Source: CBDCCT01 sp965214995
Lineage (GTDB): Bacteria; Deinococcota; Deinococci; Deinococcales; Trueperaceae
Direction of reading: 5' to 3'
NCBI GenBank assembly: GCA_965214995.1
Contig: CBDCCT010000002.1
Span: 5,580,001-5,644,000, forward strand
DNA: 64,000 bases
The notes beneath the pieces are model-generated. The model had not been told where the DNA came from. It did not search any database and was given only the letters and a program-made list of their open reading frames with translations. Positions within the stretch are counted from its first letter, which is position 1, and every line of letters begins with the position of its first letter. The position numbers and the translations under genes are program-made. Shown here one piece after another: positions 56,963 to 64,000 of this stretch.

Positions 56963-57289
56963 TTACAGCGGTTTGCATAGACACTGAGGTGGCCCAACGC
57001 AGGAATCATCTCCGAAGTTCCGTCCTACACAGTTACCTGTAGACTGTTCCCCTAAAACCAGATGACGTGTGCCCGTGGGTATACCTGCTGGAAAAGTACA
57101 GGTGACAGTTCGGGTGAGCGAAGCCGTCGGGGTTGTCTGAAGCACTGAGCCCACACACGAGGTTTCGAACGTGACGGGTAGAGGAACAGACGTAGCGGTA
57201 AAGTCCGTGGGAAACCCTAAACGCTGACGACGTGGTCGACCCTCTTCAGATTGAGAGCGGTGAAGCCGTAAAAAGCAGCTGACGGCCAA
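56963..57289 (-). pseudogene. Possible remnant or small Cys-rich secreted protein
   Basis: A 108-codon frame without a ribosome-binding site or signal peptide. Its C-terminal part has secreted-protein character, with evenly placed Cys and Thr-rich strands (VTFETSCVGSVLQTTPTAS, RTVTCTFPAGIPTGT, GNCVGRNFGDDSCVGPPQC). The N-terminal third is Arg-rich and unlike it. It may be the truncated end of an extracellular protein gene. I recognise no family. Confidence 0.25.
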
Positions 57290-57446
57290 CCACGCCCTAG
57301 CAACACACCGAACACTACTTATCGGGCGCTACCCACAGACTCTGAGGGGCGCGGGCAGGTGAAAAAATCCACATCCGGGGAAAATGAACCCGGGCCTTTC
57401 CTCTTCTCAGCAACGTGTGCAAGTGCTGTGTTACACTCCTCCCAAC

Positions 57447-59228
57447 GTGAGAAAGAGAATTTTTACACTCCTATTCATGCTCGTGTTTATGCTCGGCTTC
57501 ATTCCCGCGGCGTTCTCTGTGGCCTTTGCAGGCGCGCCCGAGTGCATCAACCATATCGCGGTGAACGGCGAACTGCTCGAGGGTGACGGCTTTCTGGGCC
57601 AGTCGGCCTGTTACTTTACCGCCTACGGGAACTCGCGCGACGCCTTTACCAAGGCTTCAGTGCTCGCTACGGCGATGGGGCTCGACCTCACCTGGGAGGC
57701 GGAGAGCAAGACGCTTCTGTTCGAGAGCGGTGACACGACCGTTCGCCTCGAAACCACCGACGACACGCCCGCGGGGCTTAGATTCCACGACGACGCGCTG
57801 ACGGTGAACGGCGCGCCCTTTTCCCGCGCGGTGCCCAAGGGGATTTTGGTGGAGGGCTCGAGCTGGGTGCCGGTCGGCTCGATTGCCGACGCGTTCGGCG
57901 CTGATAGAGACTGGAAACCCGACTTGGGCCTCATCATCATCGAGACGGCGCCGCAGCCCGTCACCTCGCCAGTCACAACAGGACAAGTCACGGCAAGGGC
58001 GGACGAGGCGCAAACGCCGCCCGACTCAGGCGCAGCATCCTCGGATGAAGTTTCCGCAAGAGAGGCTGCGAATGAGAATGTGGATAACGTTGCGGGGAGT
58101 GTGGCGGACGCTTCAGGCTTTACCGTAGACGCGCCCGACGTGGGCGTTTACGACGGCTACACCCGCGTGGCCCTGTCCTTACCGCCGGACGCTTCTTATG
58201 ACGTGGCGGTTTTCGACACGATGATGGTCATCACGCTGCCGGGCGCTCACGCGGAGGCGGGCGTTCTGGAGGGCGAGAGCGCGCAGGTGAAACATCTACG
58301 CTACAGCGCCGTGGACGAAGACTTGGCGCTCGTCATCAGCACGACGTATGCGCTCGGCGCCGACGGGAAGGGCTACAGTGTAGGCTTCTTGCCCGCCGAC
58401 GAGACGCGGGCGCGGGCGCGGCTTTACGTCGACTTGGGCCCCAACTTGCAGGGCAGGAGCGTGACGGCGCTCCAGGAGGCGCTCGCGGACGAACCCGAGA
58501 CCGCGCGCGCGGTGAGTGAACGACCCAAGGTGGTGGTGCTCGACCCGGGGCACGGCGGCAGGTGGGCGGGCGCGCGAAACGGGGCCAACACTGTTCAGGA
58601 AGAAATCGTCGTGCTCGAGGTGGCGCTCAAAGTCAAGGCGCTGCTCGAGCGCGAGGGCGTCGAGGTCATCATGACCCGCACCGCCAACACCCAACTGAGC
58701 GACAAGTACGATGGCGACCTCCTGGCCCGCGCGGGTTTCGCCACCACCGCCCGCAACGTGTTCGTGTCCATCCACGCCAACGCCGCGGGGGACATTCACG
58801 CCCACGGCATCGAGACTTACGTTTACGGCAAGCCCCTAAACGAGAACACGCGCCAGGCCGCCATCCGCGAGAACGGGGGCGGCGCGGTGGGGCTCGCCGT
58901 CACCGAAGAGGTGCTCACCGCGGTTAACGCCATGCAGGGCGACCTAGTCGCGCAAGAAACGCTCCGTTTCAGTCGCGCGCTGGCCGATTCGGTGCAGTCC
59001 AATCTGGTGGCCGAAACGGGAGCCAGAGACCGCGGCGTCAAACAGGCCCCTTTCCGCGTGCTCACCCAGGCGCGAATCCCCGCCATTTTGATCGAGACGG
59101 GCTTCGTCAGCAATCCCGACGAGGGCTCTAAGCTCACCTCCGAGGACTACCAAAACAGGCTCGCCGAGGGCATCGCGGCGGGCATCTTGCGCTTTTTCGA
59201 CGCCAACGGCTCCGTCGCCAACCGCTAA
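57447..59228 (+). CDS. N-acetylmuramoyl-L-alanine amidase with AMIN domain
   Basis: A 593-residue exported cell-wall hydrolase. A signal peptide (RKRIFTLLFMLVFMLGFIPA) is followed by a copper-amine-oxidase-N-like domain (about 35-165), a low-complexity linker, an AMIN-type domain (about 225-320, YDGYTRVALSLPP) and an Amidase_3 domain (about 375-585). Zinc and catalytic residues are visible: His in VVLDPGHGG, Glu in TVQEEIVVLEVA, His in SIHANA and Glu in ILIETGF. The GTG at 57447 is preferred, 9 nt after TACACT; an upstream ATG would disrupt the signal peptide. Amidases of this type are the targets of EnvC-like activators such as the one at 32165. Confidence 0.9.
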   Translation: MRKRIFTLLFMLVFMLGFIPAAFSVAFAGAPECINHIAVNGELLEGDGFLGQSACYFTAYGNSRDAFTKASVLATAMGLDLTWEAESKTLLFESGDTTVRLETTDDTPAGLRFHDDALTVNGAPFSRAVPKGILVEGSSWVPVGSIADAFGADRDWKPDLGLIIIETAPQPVTSPVTTGQVTARADEAQTPPDSGAASSDEVSAREAANENVDNVAGSVADASGFTVDAPDVGVYDGYTRVALSLPPDASYDVAVFDTMMVITLPGAHAEAGVLEGESAQVKHLRYSAVDEDLALVISTTYALGADGKGYSVGFLPADETRARARLYVDLGPNLQGRSVTALQEALADEPETARAVSERPKVVVLDPGHGGRWAGARNGANTVQEEIVVLEVALKVKALLEREGVEVIMTRTANTQLSDKYDGDLLARAGFATTARNVFVSIHANAAGDIHAHGIETYVYGKPLNENTRQAAIRENGGGAVGLAVTEEVLTAVNAMQGDLVAQETLRFSRALADSVQSNLVAETGARDRGVKQAPFRVLTQARIPAILIETGFVSNPDEGSKLTSEDYQNRLAEGIAAGILRFFDANGSVANR

Positions 59229-59230
59229 TG

Positions 59231-59258
59231 ATTAGTGGTTAGTGGTTAGTGGTTAGTG
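59231..59258. repeat. AGTGGTT heptamer array
   Basis: ATTAGTGGTTAGTGGTTAG followed by TGGTTAGTG gives three to four perfect heptamers of TAGTGGT directly after the amidase stop. It is the longest member of the dispersed set. Confidence 0.65.
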
Positions 59259-59365
59259 AAGAGTATGGCCGGAAGCTGCTTCTTCCTGTTTCTAACTCCT
59301 ATTTCTAAAACGAACAAGAAACAAACAAAAAACGATAATGTCTGACAACGTTCTGGAAAGGCCAC

Positions 59366-59803
59366 ATGGCGGAGAAACCTGTATCAGCGTCACCTTCATC
59401 GCCCGTCAGGGGTGCGGGCGGCGTTGTTTTCAACCCCCGGGGCGACGTTCTCCTGCTCCGTCACGCGGGTGGAGACTGGTGGGTTTTCCCCAAGGGCCAT
59501 ATTGACCCCGGTGAGGAGGTGTTGGGGGCCGCCCTGCGCGAGGTCGAGGAAGAGGCGGGCGTCCGCGCCGTTTGCCCCGACGAAAACGCGGTGCAAACCA
59601 CGCGCTACACCAACCCGCGTGGCGAGGCGCGCGTCATCACCTGGTTCCCGCTCCTGACAAAAGCCGCCAAGCCCGAGTTGCGCGAAGCGCTCTTTCCCGA
59701 GGGCGGCTTTTTCGCCCCCGACGAGGCCCTGCGCCGCCTCTCCTTTGAGGAGGACCGGGCGCTTCTCGAAGAGATGCTGACGTGGTGGCGCGGGCGGGCT
59801 TGA
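59366..59803 (+). CDS. Nudix hydrolase
   Basis: A 145-residue pyrophosphohydrolase. The Nudix box is complete: GHIDPGEEVLGAALREVEEE followed by AGV, matching GX5EX7REUXEEXGU. The N-terminal VRGAGGVVFNPRGDVLLLRH and PKGH preceding it resemble diadenosine-polyphosphate or MutT-like members. GGAAAGG stands before the ATG. The substrate cannot be fixed from sequence. Confidence 0.9.
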   Translation: MAEKPVSASPSSPVRGAGGVVFNPRGDVLLLRHAGGDWWVFPKGHIDPGEEVLGAALREVEEEAGVRAVCPDENAVQTTRYTNPRGEARVITWFPLLTKAAKPELREALFPEGGFFAPDEALRRLSFEEDRALLEEMLTWWRGRA

Positions 59804-59922
59804 GAAAATTTTGCGCGCGAGCTGCACCCCGCAATGTACAGCCCAGACGTGCCCAAGATTCTCACCCTCCAAACCCGGTATACTCGGAAGTCTGAAAACG
59901 GCCCCAGGGCCGGGGGAGTGGT

Positions 59923-61314
59923 GTGTCAGAACGTCATACATCCTATACCGAACCTTATACCGACGAGATCTCGCTACGCGACCTCTATCTCATTCTCAAA
60001 AAGGGGCTGCCCCTCGTTGTCGGCCTGGCGCTCGCGGCGGGGCTCGCGGCCTTTGCCGTCTCGAGCCTCCTGCCCCCCGTATATGAGGCGCAGAGCACCA
60101 CCCTGGTCACGCCGCCGCCCGTGCGCGTGGGTGAGTCGGGCACGCTCACCTTCGAGCCCAACGTTAATGTTTCTTATGAATCTTACGAGACCTTGGCGCT
60201 GAGCCAGGCCGTGCTCGAGGCGGCGGTTGCCGGGGTGCCGGTCGGGTTTACGGCAAGCGAACTCCGCGGGGCGGGCGCCGTTGAGCGTCTTCTGGGACCC
60301 CAACCCAACGTGACCTCTCCCCTGTCGGTCACGCACGCGGTCAGGAGCACCGACCCGCGCACCGCCGCGCTGCTTGCCAACGCGTGGGCCGAGAGCACGC
60401 TGGCGACGGTGCGCACCTCGCTGTTAGCCACGCTCGACCCCGCGGAGGGTGCCACCAACACCGAACTCGTCACGCTGCGCGCGCGTTTGGAAGAGGCGGA
60501 AGAGGCGTTTGAGGCGTTCGACGGACGTGACACCTCCCCCGTGCTGGAAGAAGACATCACGCGCCTCACCGAGGCCATCTCCGACGCGGAGGGGGAACTC
60601 GTGCCGCTGCCCGGCTTAGGCAACTCACCCACCACCAACCTCTTGGGCGCGCCCAAACTCAACTTGGCGCAAGAGATAGCCGCCAACGAGGCCCTGCTGG
60701 CGAGTTTACGCGAGCAGGCGGGGGCCGGACCCGGACAAGGCGGGAGCGAGCTACAAGGCGGGAGCGAGCTAGAAGCGTCCGTTGCGTTTCGGGAGGCCCA
60801 GCTCGAGAGCTTGCGCCGCAGGCGCACCCTTCTCGCCGAGCAGCTCGGGGACTACCGCCGCGACTTCGGCGCGGCGCAGACCGAACTCGCGGCCTTGACG
60901 AGGGAGCGCGCGACGCTCGAGCGCGACTTAGAAAACGCCCGCACCGCCTACCAAAACGTGGCCGCGCTCCAACCCACCATCGCTTACGTCGCGCAGCTCG
61001 CCCCGACGGGGGCCCGCTTACTCAGCGAGGCCGCGGTCCCCACCGAGCCCGCGGGCCCGCGGCGGGGGCTCAACACCGCCCTGGCCGCCGTGCTGGGCGG
61101 CGTGCTGGGGCTGCTTTTCGTTTTCTTACGCGAGGCTGTCACCGTAAAAGATACGGCAAAAGACAACCCAAATGCAGGCGAAGGGGACGGGCCGGGAAGC
61201 TCGCCCACAAACTCCCCCGGCGTATATAGCGCGCCAGAATCGCGCGCCCAAGAAACCCGCGCCCAGGCCGCCAACACGCAAACAGCCTCTTCGTCTCGCC
61301 TCGAGGTCAAATGA
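59923..61314 (+). CDS. Wzz-type chain-length determinant/polysaccharide co-polymerase
   Basis: A 463-residue inner-membrane protein. The Wzz pattern is clear: SLRDLYLILKKGLPLVVGLA opens the first helix, followed by VSSLLPPVYEAQSTTLVTPP; a long periplasmic coiled coil (about 170-360) follows, and a second helix (ALAAVLGGVLGLLFVFLREA) lies at about 385-405. The cytoplasmic tail is polar with no kinase domain. GGGGGAG precedes the GTG start, and TATACT at 59878-59883 is a likely -10 box. It heads the surface-glycan cluster and overlaps pseB by 4 bp. Confidence 0.85.
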   Translation: MSERHTSYTEPYTDEISLRDLYLILKKGLPLVVGLALAAGLAAFAVSSLLPPVYEAQSTTLVTPPPVRVGESGTLTFEPNVNVSYESYETLALSQAVLEAAVAGVPVGFTASELRGAGAVERLLGPQPNVTSPLSVTHAVRSTDPRTAALLANAWAESTLATVRTSLLATLDPAEGATNTELVTLRARLEEAEEAFEAFDGRDTSPVLEEDITRLTEAISDAEGELVPLPGLGNSPTTNLLGAPKLNLAQEIAANEALLASLREQAGAGPGQGGSELQGGSELEASVAFREAQLESLRRRRTLLAEQLGDYRRDFGAAQTELAALTRERATLERDLENARTAYQNVAALQPTIAYVAQLAPTGARLLSEAAVPTEPAGPRRGLNTALAAVLGGVLGLLFVFLREAVTVKDTAKDNPNAGEGDGPGSSPTNSPGVYSAPESRAQETRAQAANTQTASSSRLEVK

Positions 61315-62282
61315 TGTCCTATTTCGACGACAAATCCGTGCTCGTCACGGGCGGCACCGGCTCGTTCGGCAAAACGTTCGTGCGCACGCTTCTGGACGAA
61401 ACCGCGGCGCGCCGCATCATCGTCTACAGCCGCGACGAGCTCAAGCAGTTCGAGATGAGACAAGCGTTCGGGGAGGAGCGGCGGCTGCGCTTTTTTATCG
61501 GCGACGTGCGCGACAAGCCCCGCTTGGAGCGCGCCTTGGACGACGTCCAGGTCGTTGTCCACGCCGCCGCCCTCAAACAGGTGCCCGCCGCCGAATACAA
61601 CCCCTTCGAGGCGGTCAAGACGAACGTCTACGGCGCGCAGAACATCATCGACGCGGCCATCGACCGCGGCGTGGAGCGCGTGCTGGCACTCAGTACCGAC
61701 AAGGCCTCCTCGCCCATCAACCTCTACGGCGCGACGAAGCTGGTGAGCGACAAGCTCTTTATCGCGGGCAACGCCTACGCGGGGGGCAAGCGCACGCGCT
61801 TTGCCGTTGTGCGCTACGGCAACGTGGTCGGGAGCCGCGGCAGCGTCATCCCCTTTTTCAAGCGGGTCGCGCCCACGGGCGTCGTGCCCATCACGGACCC
61901 ACGCATGACCCGCTTCTGGATTACTTTAGAGCAGGGGGTGCGGTTTGTCATCGACAGCGTCGAAAGGATGCAGGGCGGCGAGCTTTTCGTCCCCAAAATC
62001 CCGAGTATGCGCCTCACCGACCTTGCCGAAGCGGTCGCGCCAGGGGCGAAGCTCGAGGTCGTCGGCATCCGCCCCGGCGAGAAGCTCCACGAGGAAATGA
62101 TTAGCGAAAACGACGCGCGCCGCACCCTCGACCTGGGGGACTATTTCGTAATTCAGCCCGAGATGGACTGGTGGCCCAACACCCTTAAGGGCGACGGTTT
62201 GCCGGAGGGCTTTTCGTACTCGAGCGACACCAACACCCAATGGCTGAGCGTGCCCAAACTCCGCGAGATGGTTCGTGACTAA
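61311..62282 (+). CDS. pseB: UDP-N-acetylglucosamine 4,6-dehydratase (inverting)
   Basis: A 323-residue short-chain dehydratase of the PseB/FlaA1 type. The NAD(P)-binding loop is VLVTGGTGSFGKTF, the region YSRDELKQFEMRQAF is diagnostic for the family, HAAALKQVPAAEYNPFEAVK carries catalytic residues, and LSTDKASSPINLYGATKLVS holds the active-site Tyr/Lys. It makes UDP-2-acetamido-2,6-dideoxy-arabino-hexos-4-ulose, the first step to pseudaminic acid. The ATG overlaps the Wzz-like gene, and pseC follows with an 8-bp overlap. Confidence 0.93.
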   Translation: MMSYFDDKSVLVTGGTGSFGKTFVRTLLDETAARRIIVYSRDELKQFEMRQAFGEERRLRFFIGDVRDKPRLERALDDVQVVVHAAALKQVPAAEYNPFEAVKTNVYGAQNIIDAAIDRGVERVLALSTDKASSPINLYGATKLVSDKLFIAGNAYAGGKRTRFAVVRYGNVVGSRGSVIPFFKRVAPTGVVPITDPRMTRFWITLEQGVRFVIDSVERMQGGELFVPKIPSMRLTDLAEAVAPGAKLEVVGIRPGEKLHEEMISENDARRTLDLGDYFVIQPEMDWWPNTLKGDGLPEGFSYSSDTNTQWLSVPKLREMVRD

Positions 62283-63426
62283 AACGCTCCCCTACGGGCG
62301 TCAGTGGGTGGACGAGGAGGACGTTCGGGCGGTCGTGGAGACCCTGCGGAGCGACTACCTCACCACCGGCCCCGCCGTCGCGCGCTTTGAGGAGGCGCTT
62401 GCCCAAGCGACCGGGGCGGCCTACGCCAGCGCGGTCAACTCGGGCACCTCGGCGCTCCACACGGCCTATTTCGCGGCGGGCTTAGGCGCGGGCGACGAAA
62501 TTATCACCTCGCCCCTGACCTTTGCCGCCACCGCCAACGCCGCGCTCTACTTGGGCGCGTCGGTCAGGTTTGTGGACGTGCAGAAGGACACGGGTAACTT
62601 GGACCCAGAGGGGCTCGAGGCCGCTCTCACGGAGCAAACCAAGCTCGTCGTCCCCGTCGATTTCACGGGCCATCCCGCCGACTACAACGAAATCAACGCC
62701 TTTGCAGAAAAACACGGGCTCACCGTGGTGGCCGACGCGGCGCACTCGCTGGGCGCGACCTACCGGGGCCGCAAGGTCGGCACCCTGGCGGCGGCCACCG
62801 AATTGAGTTTCCACCCCGTCAAACCCGTCACCACCGCCGAGGGCGGCGCGGTCTTAACCGACGACTTAGGAATAGACAAACGCGCCAAACTTTTCCGCAC
62901 GCACGGCATCACCAAAGACCCTGCCGAGATGGAAGCCGACGCGGAGGCCGAGGGAGGGTGGTTTCACGAGATGCAGCATTTAGGCTTTAACTACCGGCTA
63001 ACCGATGTGCAGTGCGCGCTGGGTTTGAGTCAGATGGGCAAGCTCGAGCCCTTCATCGCCCGCCGCCGCGCTATCGCCGCCGCGTACGACGCCGCGTTCG
63101 CCGACCTTGACGAACTCATCCTCCCCGGTCGTAGGGACTACGCCCAACCCGGCTGGCACCTCTACGTCGTGCGCGTCGCGGATAAAGCACGGCGTAAAGC
63201 GTTTTTTGAATCGCTTCGCGCTTTGGGTCTGGGTGTTCAGGTTCACTACATCCCCGTCCATTACCACCCTTACTATCAAGCGCTGGGCTATCAAAAAGGT
63301 ACCCTCCCCGTTGCAGAAGACTATTACGCCAGGGCCGTGTCGCTGCCCCTCTACCCGCAGATGAGCGACGACGACGTGACGTGGAGCATCGAACGCGTCC
63401 GGCGGGCCGTTAAAAACGTTTTGTAA
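62275..63426 (+). CDS. pseC: UDP-4-amino-4,6-dideoxy-GlcNAc-type aminotransferase
   Basis: A 383-residue PLP-dependent aminotransferase of the DegT/DnrJ/EryC1 family. Landmarks are PYGRQWVDEEDVRAVVETLR at the start, SAVNSGTSALHTAYFAAGLG, VVADAAHSLGAT with the PLP-contacting Asp, and the Schiff-base lysine in SFHPVKPVTTAEGGAV. It converts the PseB product to the 4-amino sugar. The GTG start overlaps pseB. The pair pseB-pseC is the hallmark of pseudaminic-acid or related glycan synthesis. Confidence 0.93.
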   Translation: MTKTLPYGRQWVDEEDVRAVVETLRSDYLTTGPAVARFEEALAQATGAAYASAVNSGTSALHTAYFAAGLGAGDEIITSPLTFAATANAALYLGASVRFVDVQKDTGNLDPEGLEAALTEQTKLVVPVDFTGHPADYNEINAFAEKHGLTVVADAAHSLGATYRGRKVGTLAAATELSFHPVKPVTTAEGGAVLTDDLGIDKRAKLFRTHGITKDPAEMEADAEAEGGWFHEMQHLGFNYRLTDVQCALGLSQMGKLEPFIARRRAIAAAYDAAFADLDELILPGRRDYAQPGWHLYVVRVADKARRKAFFESLRALGLGVQVHYIPVHYHPYYQALGYQKGTLPVAEDYYARAVSLPLYPQMSDDDVTWSIERVRRAVKNVL

Positions 63427-63454
63427 AGAAGGTTTTGCTGATGGAGGTTTTGTC

Positions 63455-64000
63455 GTGAAAGTCGTTGCCATCGTCCAGGCCCGCATGGGCTCCACGCGGC
63501 TACCGGGCAAGGTAATGAAGCCGCTCCTGGGCGAACCCATGCTGGCGCGGCTCTTAGAGCGCCTCGCACGCTGCGTTACGGTTGACGATATTGTGGTGGC
63601 GACAACGAACGACGGGACGGAGCAGCCTATTGTGGCGCTGGCGGATTCATCGAGCGTTCACGTTTTCCGCGGTTCGGAGGACGACGTGTTAGGGCGCTAT
63701 CACGGCGCGGCGCAGCATTACGCCGCCGACGTGGTGGTGCGCATCACCGCGGATTGCCCGCTTATCGCCCCGGAAGTTGTGGATGAGTGCGTGGAAGCTT
63801 TTTTGGCAAGCGAGGTTGACTACGCCTCCAACGTTTTTAAGCGCACCTACCCCCGCGGTTTAGATACAGAAGTGTTGAGTAGGGCGGCGCTCGAGACCGC
63901 CCACAACGAAGCCACCATCCCGTCCGACCGCGAGCACGTCACGCCCTTCGTCTGGCGGCAGCCTCAGCGCTTCCGCTTGCTCGACGTGACAGACGTTGAA
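63455..64000 (+). CDS. SpsF/PseF-type cytidylyltransferase, N-terminal part (cut by window edge)
   Basis: At least 182 residues, open to the end of the window. The nucleotide-binding start is VKVVAIVQARMGSTRLPGKV, followed by MLARLLERLARCVTVDDIVV and the metal-site region RITADCPLIAPEVVDE. This is the COG1861 (SpsF) branch of nucleotidyltransferases, which in pse clusters activates the nonulosonic acid as CMP-sugar or acts in spore-coat-like glycan synthesis. GGAGG lies 8 nt before the GTG. It follows pseC by 28 bp. Confidence 0.88.
   Translation, partial: MKVVAIVQARMGSTRLPGKVMKPLLGEPMLARLLERLARCVTVDDIVVATTNDGTEQPIVALADSSSVHVFRGSEDDVLGRYHGAAQHYAADVVVRITADCPLIAPEVVDECVEAFLASEVDYASNVFKRTYPRGLDTEVLSRAALETAHNEATIPSDREHVTPFVWRQPQRFRLLDVTDVE

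Larger units (their letters stand above)
56833..57446. other. Intergenic region with a palindrome and a possible gene remnant
   Basis: About 614 bp between the CRP/FNR gene and the amidase. It contains the palindrome at 56869-56898 and, on the minus strand, a Cys-rich frame at 56963-57289. The -10 box TACACT for the amidase lies at 57432-57437. The region is lower in GC than the genes around it. Confidence 0.4.

Noticed and set aside
1..64000. tRNA, rRNA and CRISPR arrays
   Set aside because: I looked for GTTCGA/GTTCAA T-loops, rRNA signatures and regularly spaced repeats of 25-40 bp and found none that hold up.

Overview
The window is a 64-kb stretch of a GC-rich bacterial chromosome with normal coding density. 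It contains no rRNA, tRNA, CRISPR array, insertion sequence or prophage that I can recognise. Many genes start with GTG or TTG. Many transcription units carry a TANNNT box 6-9 nt in front of the start codon with no ribosome-binding site between, the signature of leaderless mRNAs. A stand-alone dsRNA-binding protein, an archaeal/eukaryal-type release-factor homologue and nuo genes of the Thermus/Deinococcus style fit a member of the Deinococcota, perhaps close to Truepera. That placement is inference and no marker gene settles it. The hexamer CTCGAG is strikingly over-represented (8 copies in the first 3 kb, about 1 expected).

Region 1 (1-5.6 kb): end of RNase HI, an M20 peptidase, a NarL-type response regulator with a small partner, a dsRNA-binding protein and a CPA1-type antiporter. 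Region 2 (5.9-19.4 kb): an 11-gene respiratory complex I operon, nuoABCDHIJKLMN, without nuoE, F or G. NuoC carries a long C-terminal extension with four helix-hairpin-helix-like repeats, and NuoL has a coiled-coil-like insertion. Two antitoxin-like genes (HicB-like and AbrB-like) sit between nuoH and nuoI. A methyltransferase and a small protein close the operon before a strong terminator. Region 3 (19.5-20.9 kb): a candidate structured RNA and three small genes of unknown function.

Region 4 (20.9-26.5 kb): two adjacent TetR-controlled membrane-protein loci, each with its own palindromic operator at the regulator promoter and again in front of the target operon. The first controls a polytopic protein and an ABA4-like protein. 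The second controls six small membrane proteins, one of them made of 16 hydrophobic FxxGx pentapeptides. This is the best candidate in the window for an undescribed system. Region 5 (26.5-36.4 kb): an eRF1-like protein, a threonine dehydratase-like enzyme, an HExxH protein, a nucleotidyl cyclase-ATPase fusion, an EnvC-like/FtsX pair, an HxlR regulator and a lipoprotein.

Region 6 (36.4-56.8 kb) is catabolic. It has an oligopeptide-family ABC importer without ATPase next to a NagZ-like GH3 enzyme, two MFS transporters, an SMP-30 lactonase and a receiver protein. A sugar ABC importer with a long structured leader follows, then a GH38 alpha-mannosidase, a GlcNAc-type kinase and NagA, ending in a CRP/FNR regulator. 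Together these suggest uptake and breakdown of amino-sugar and mannose-containing glycans. Region 7 (57.4-64 kb): a cell-wall amidase, a Nudix hydrolase, and the start of a surface-glycan cluster with a Wzz-like protein, PseB, PseC and an SpsF-type cytidylyltransferase cut by the window edge.
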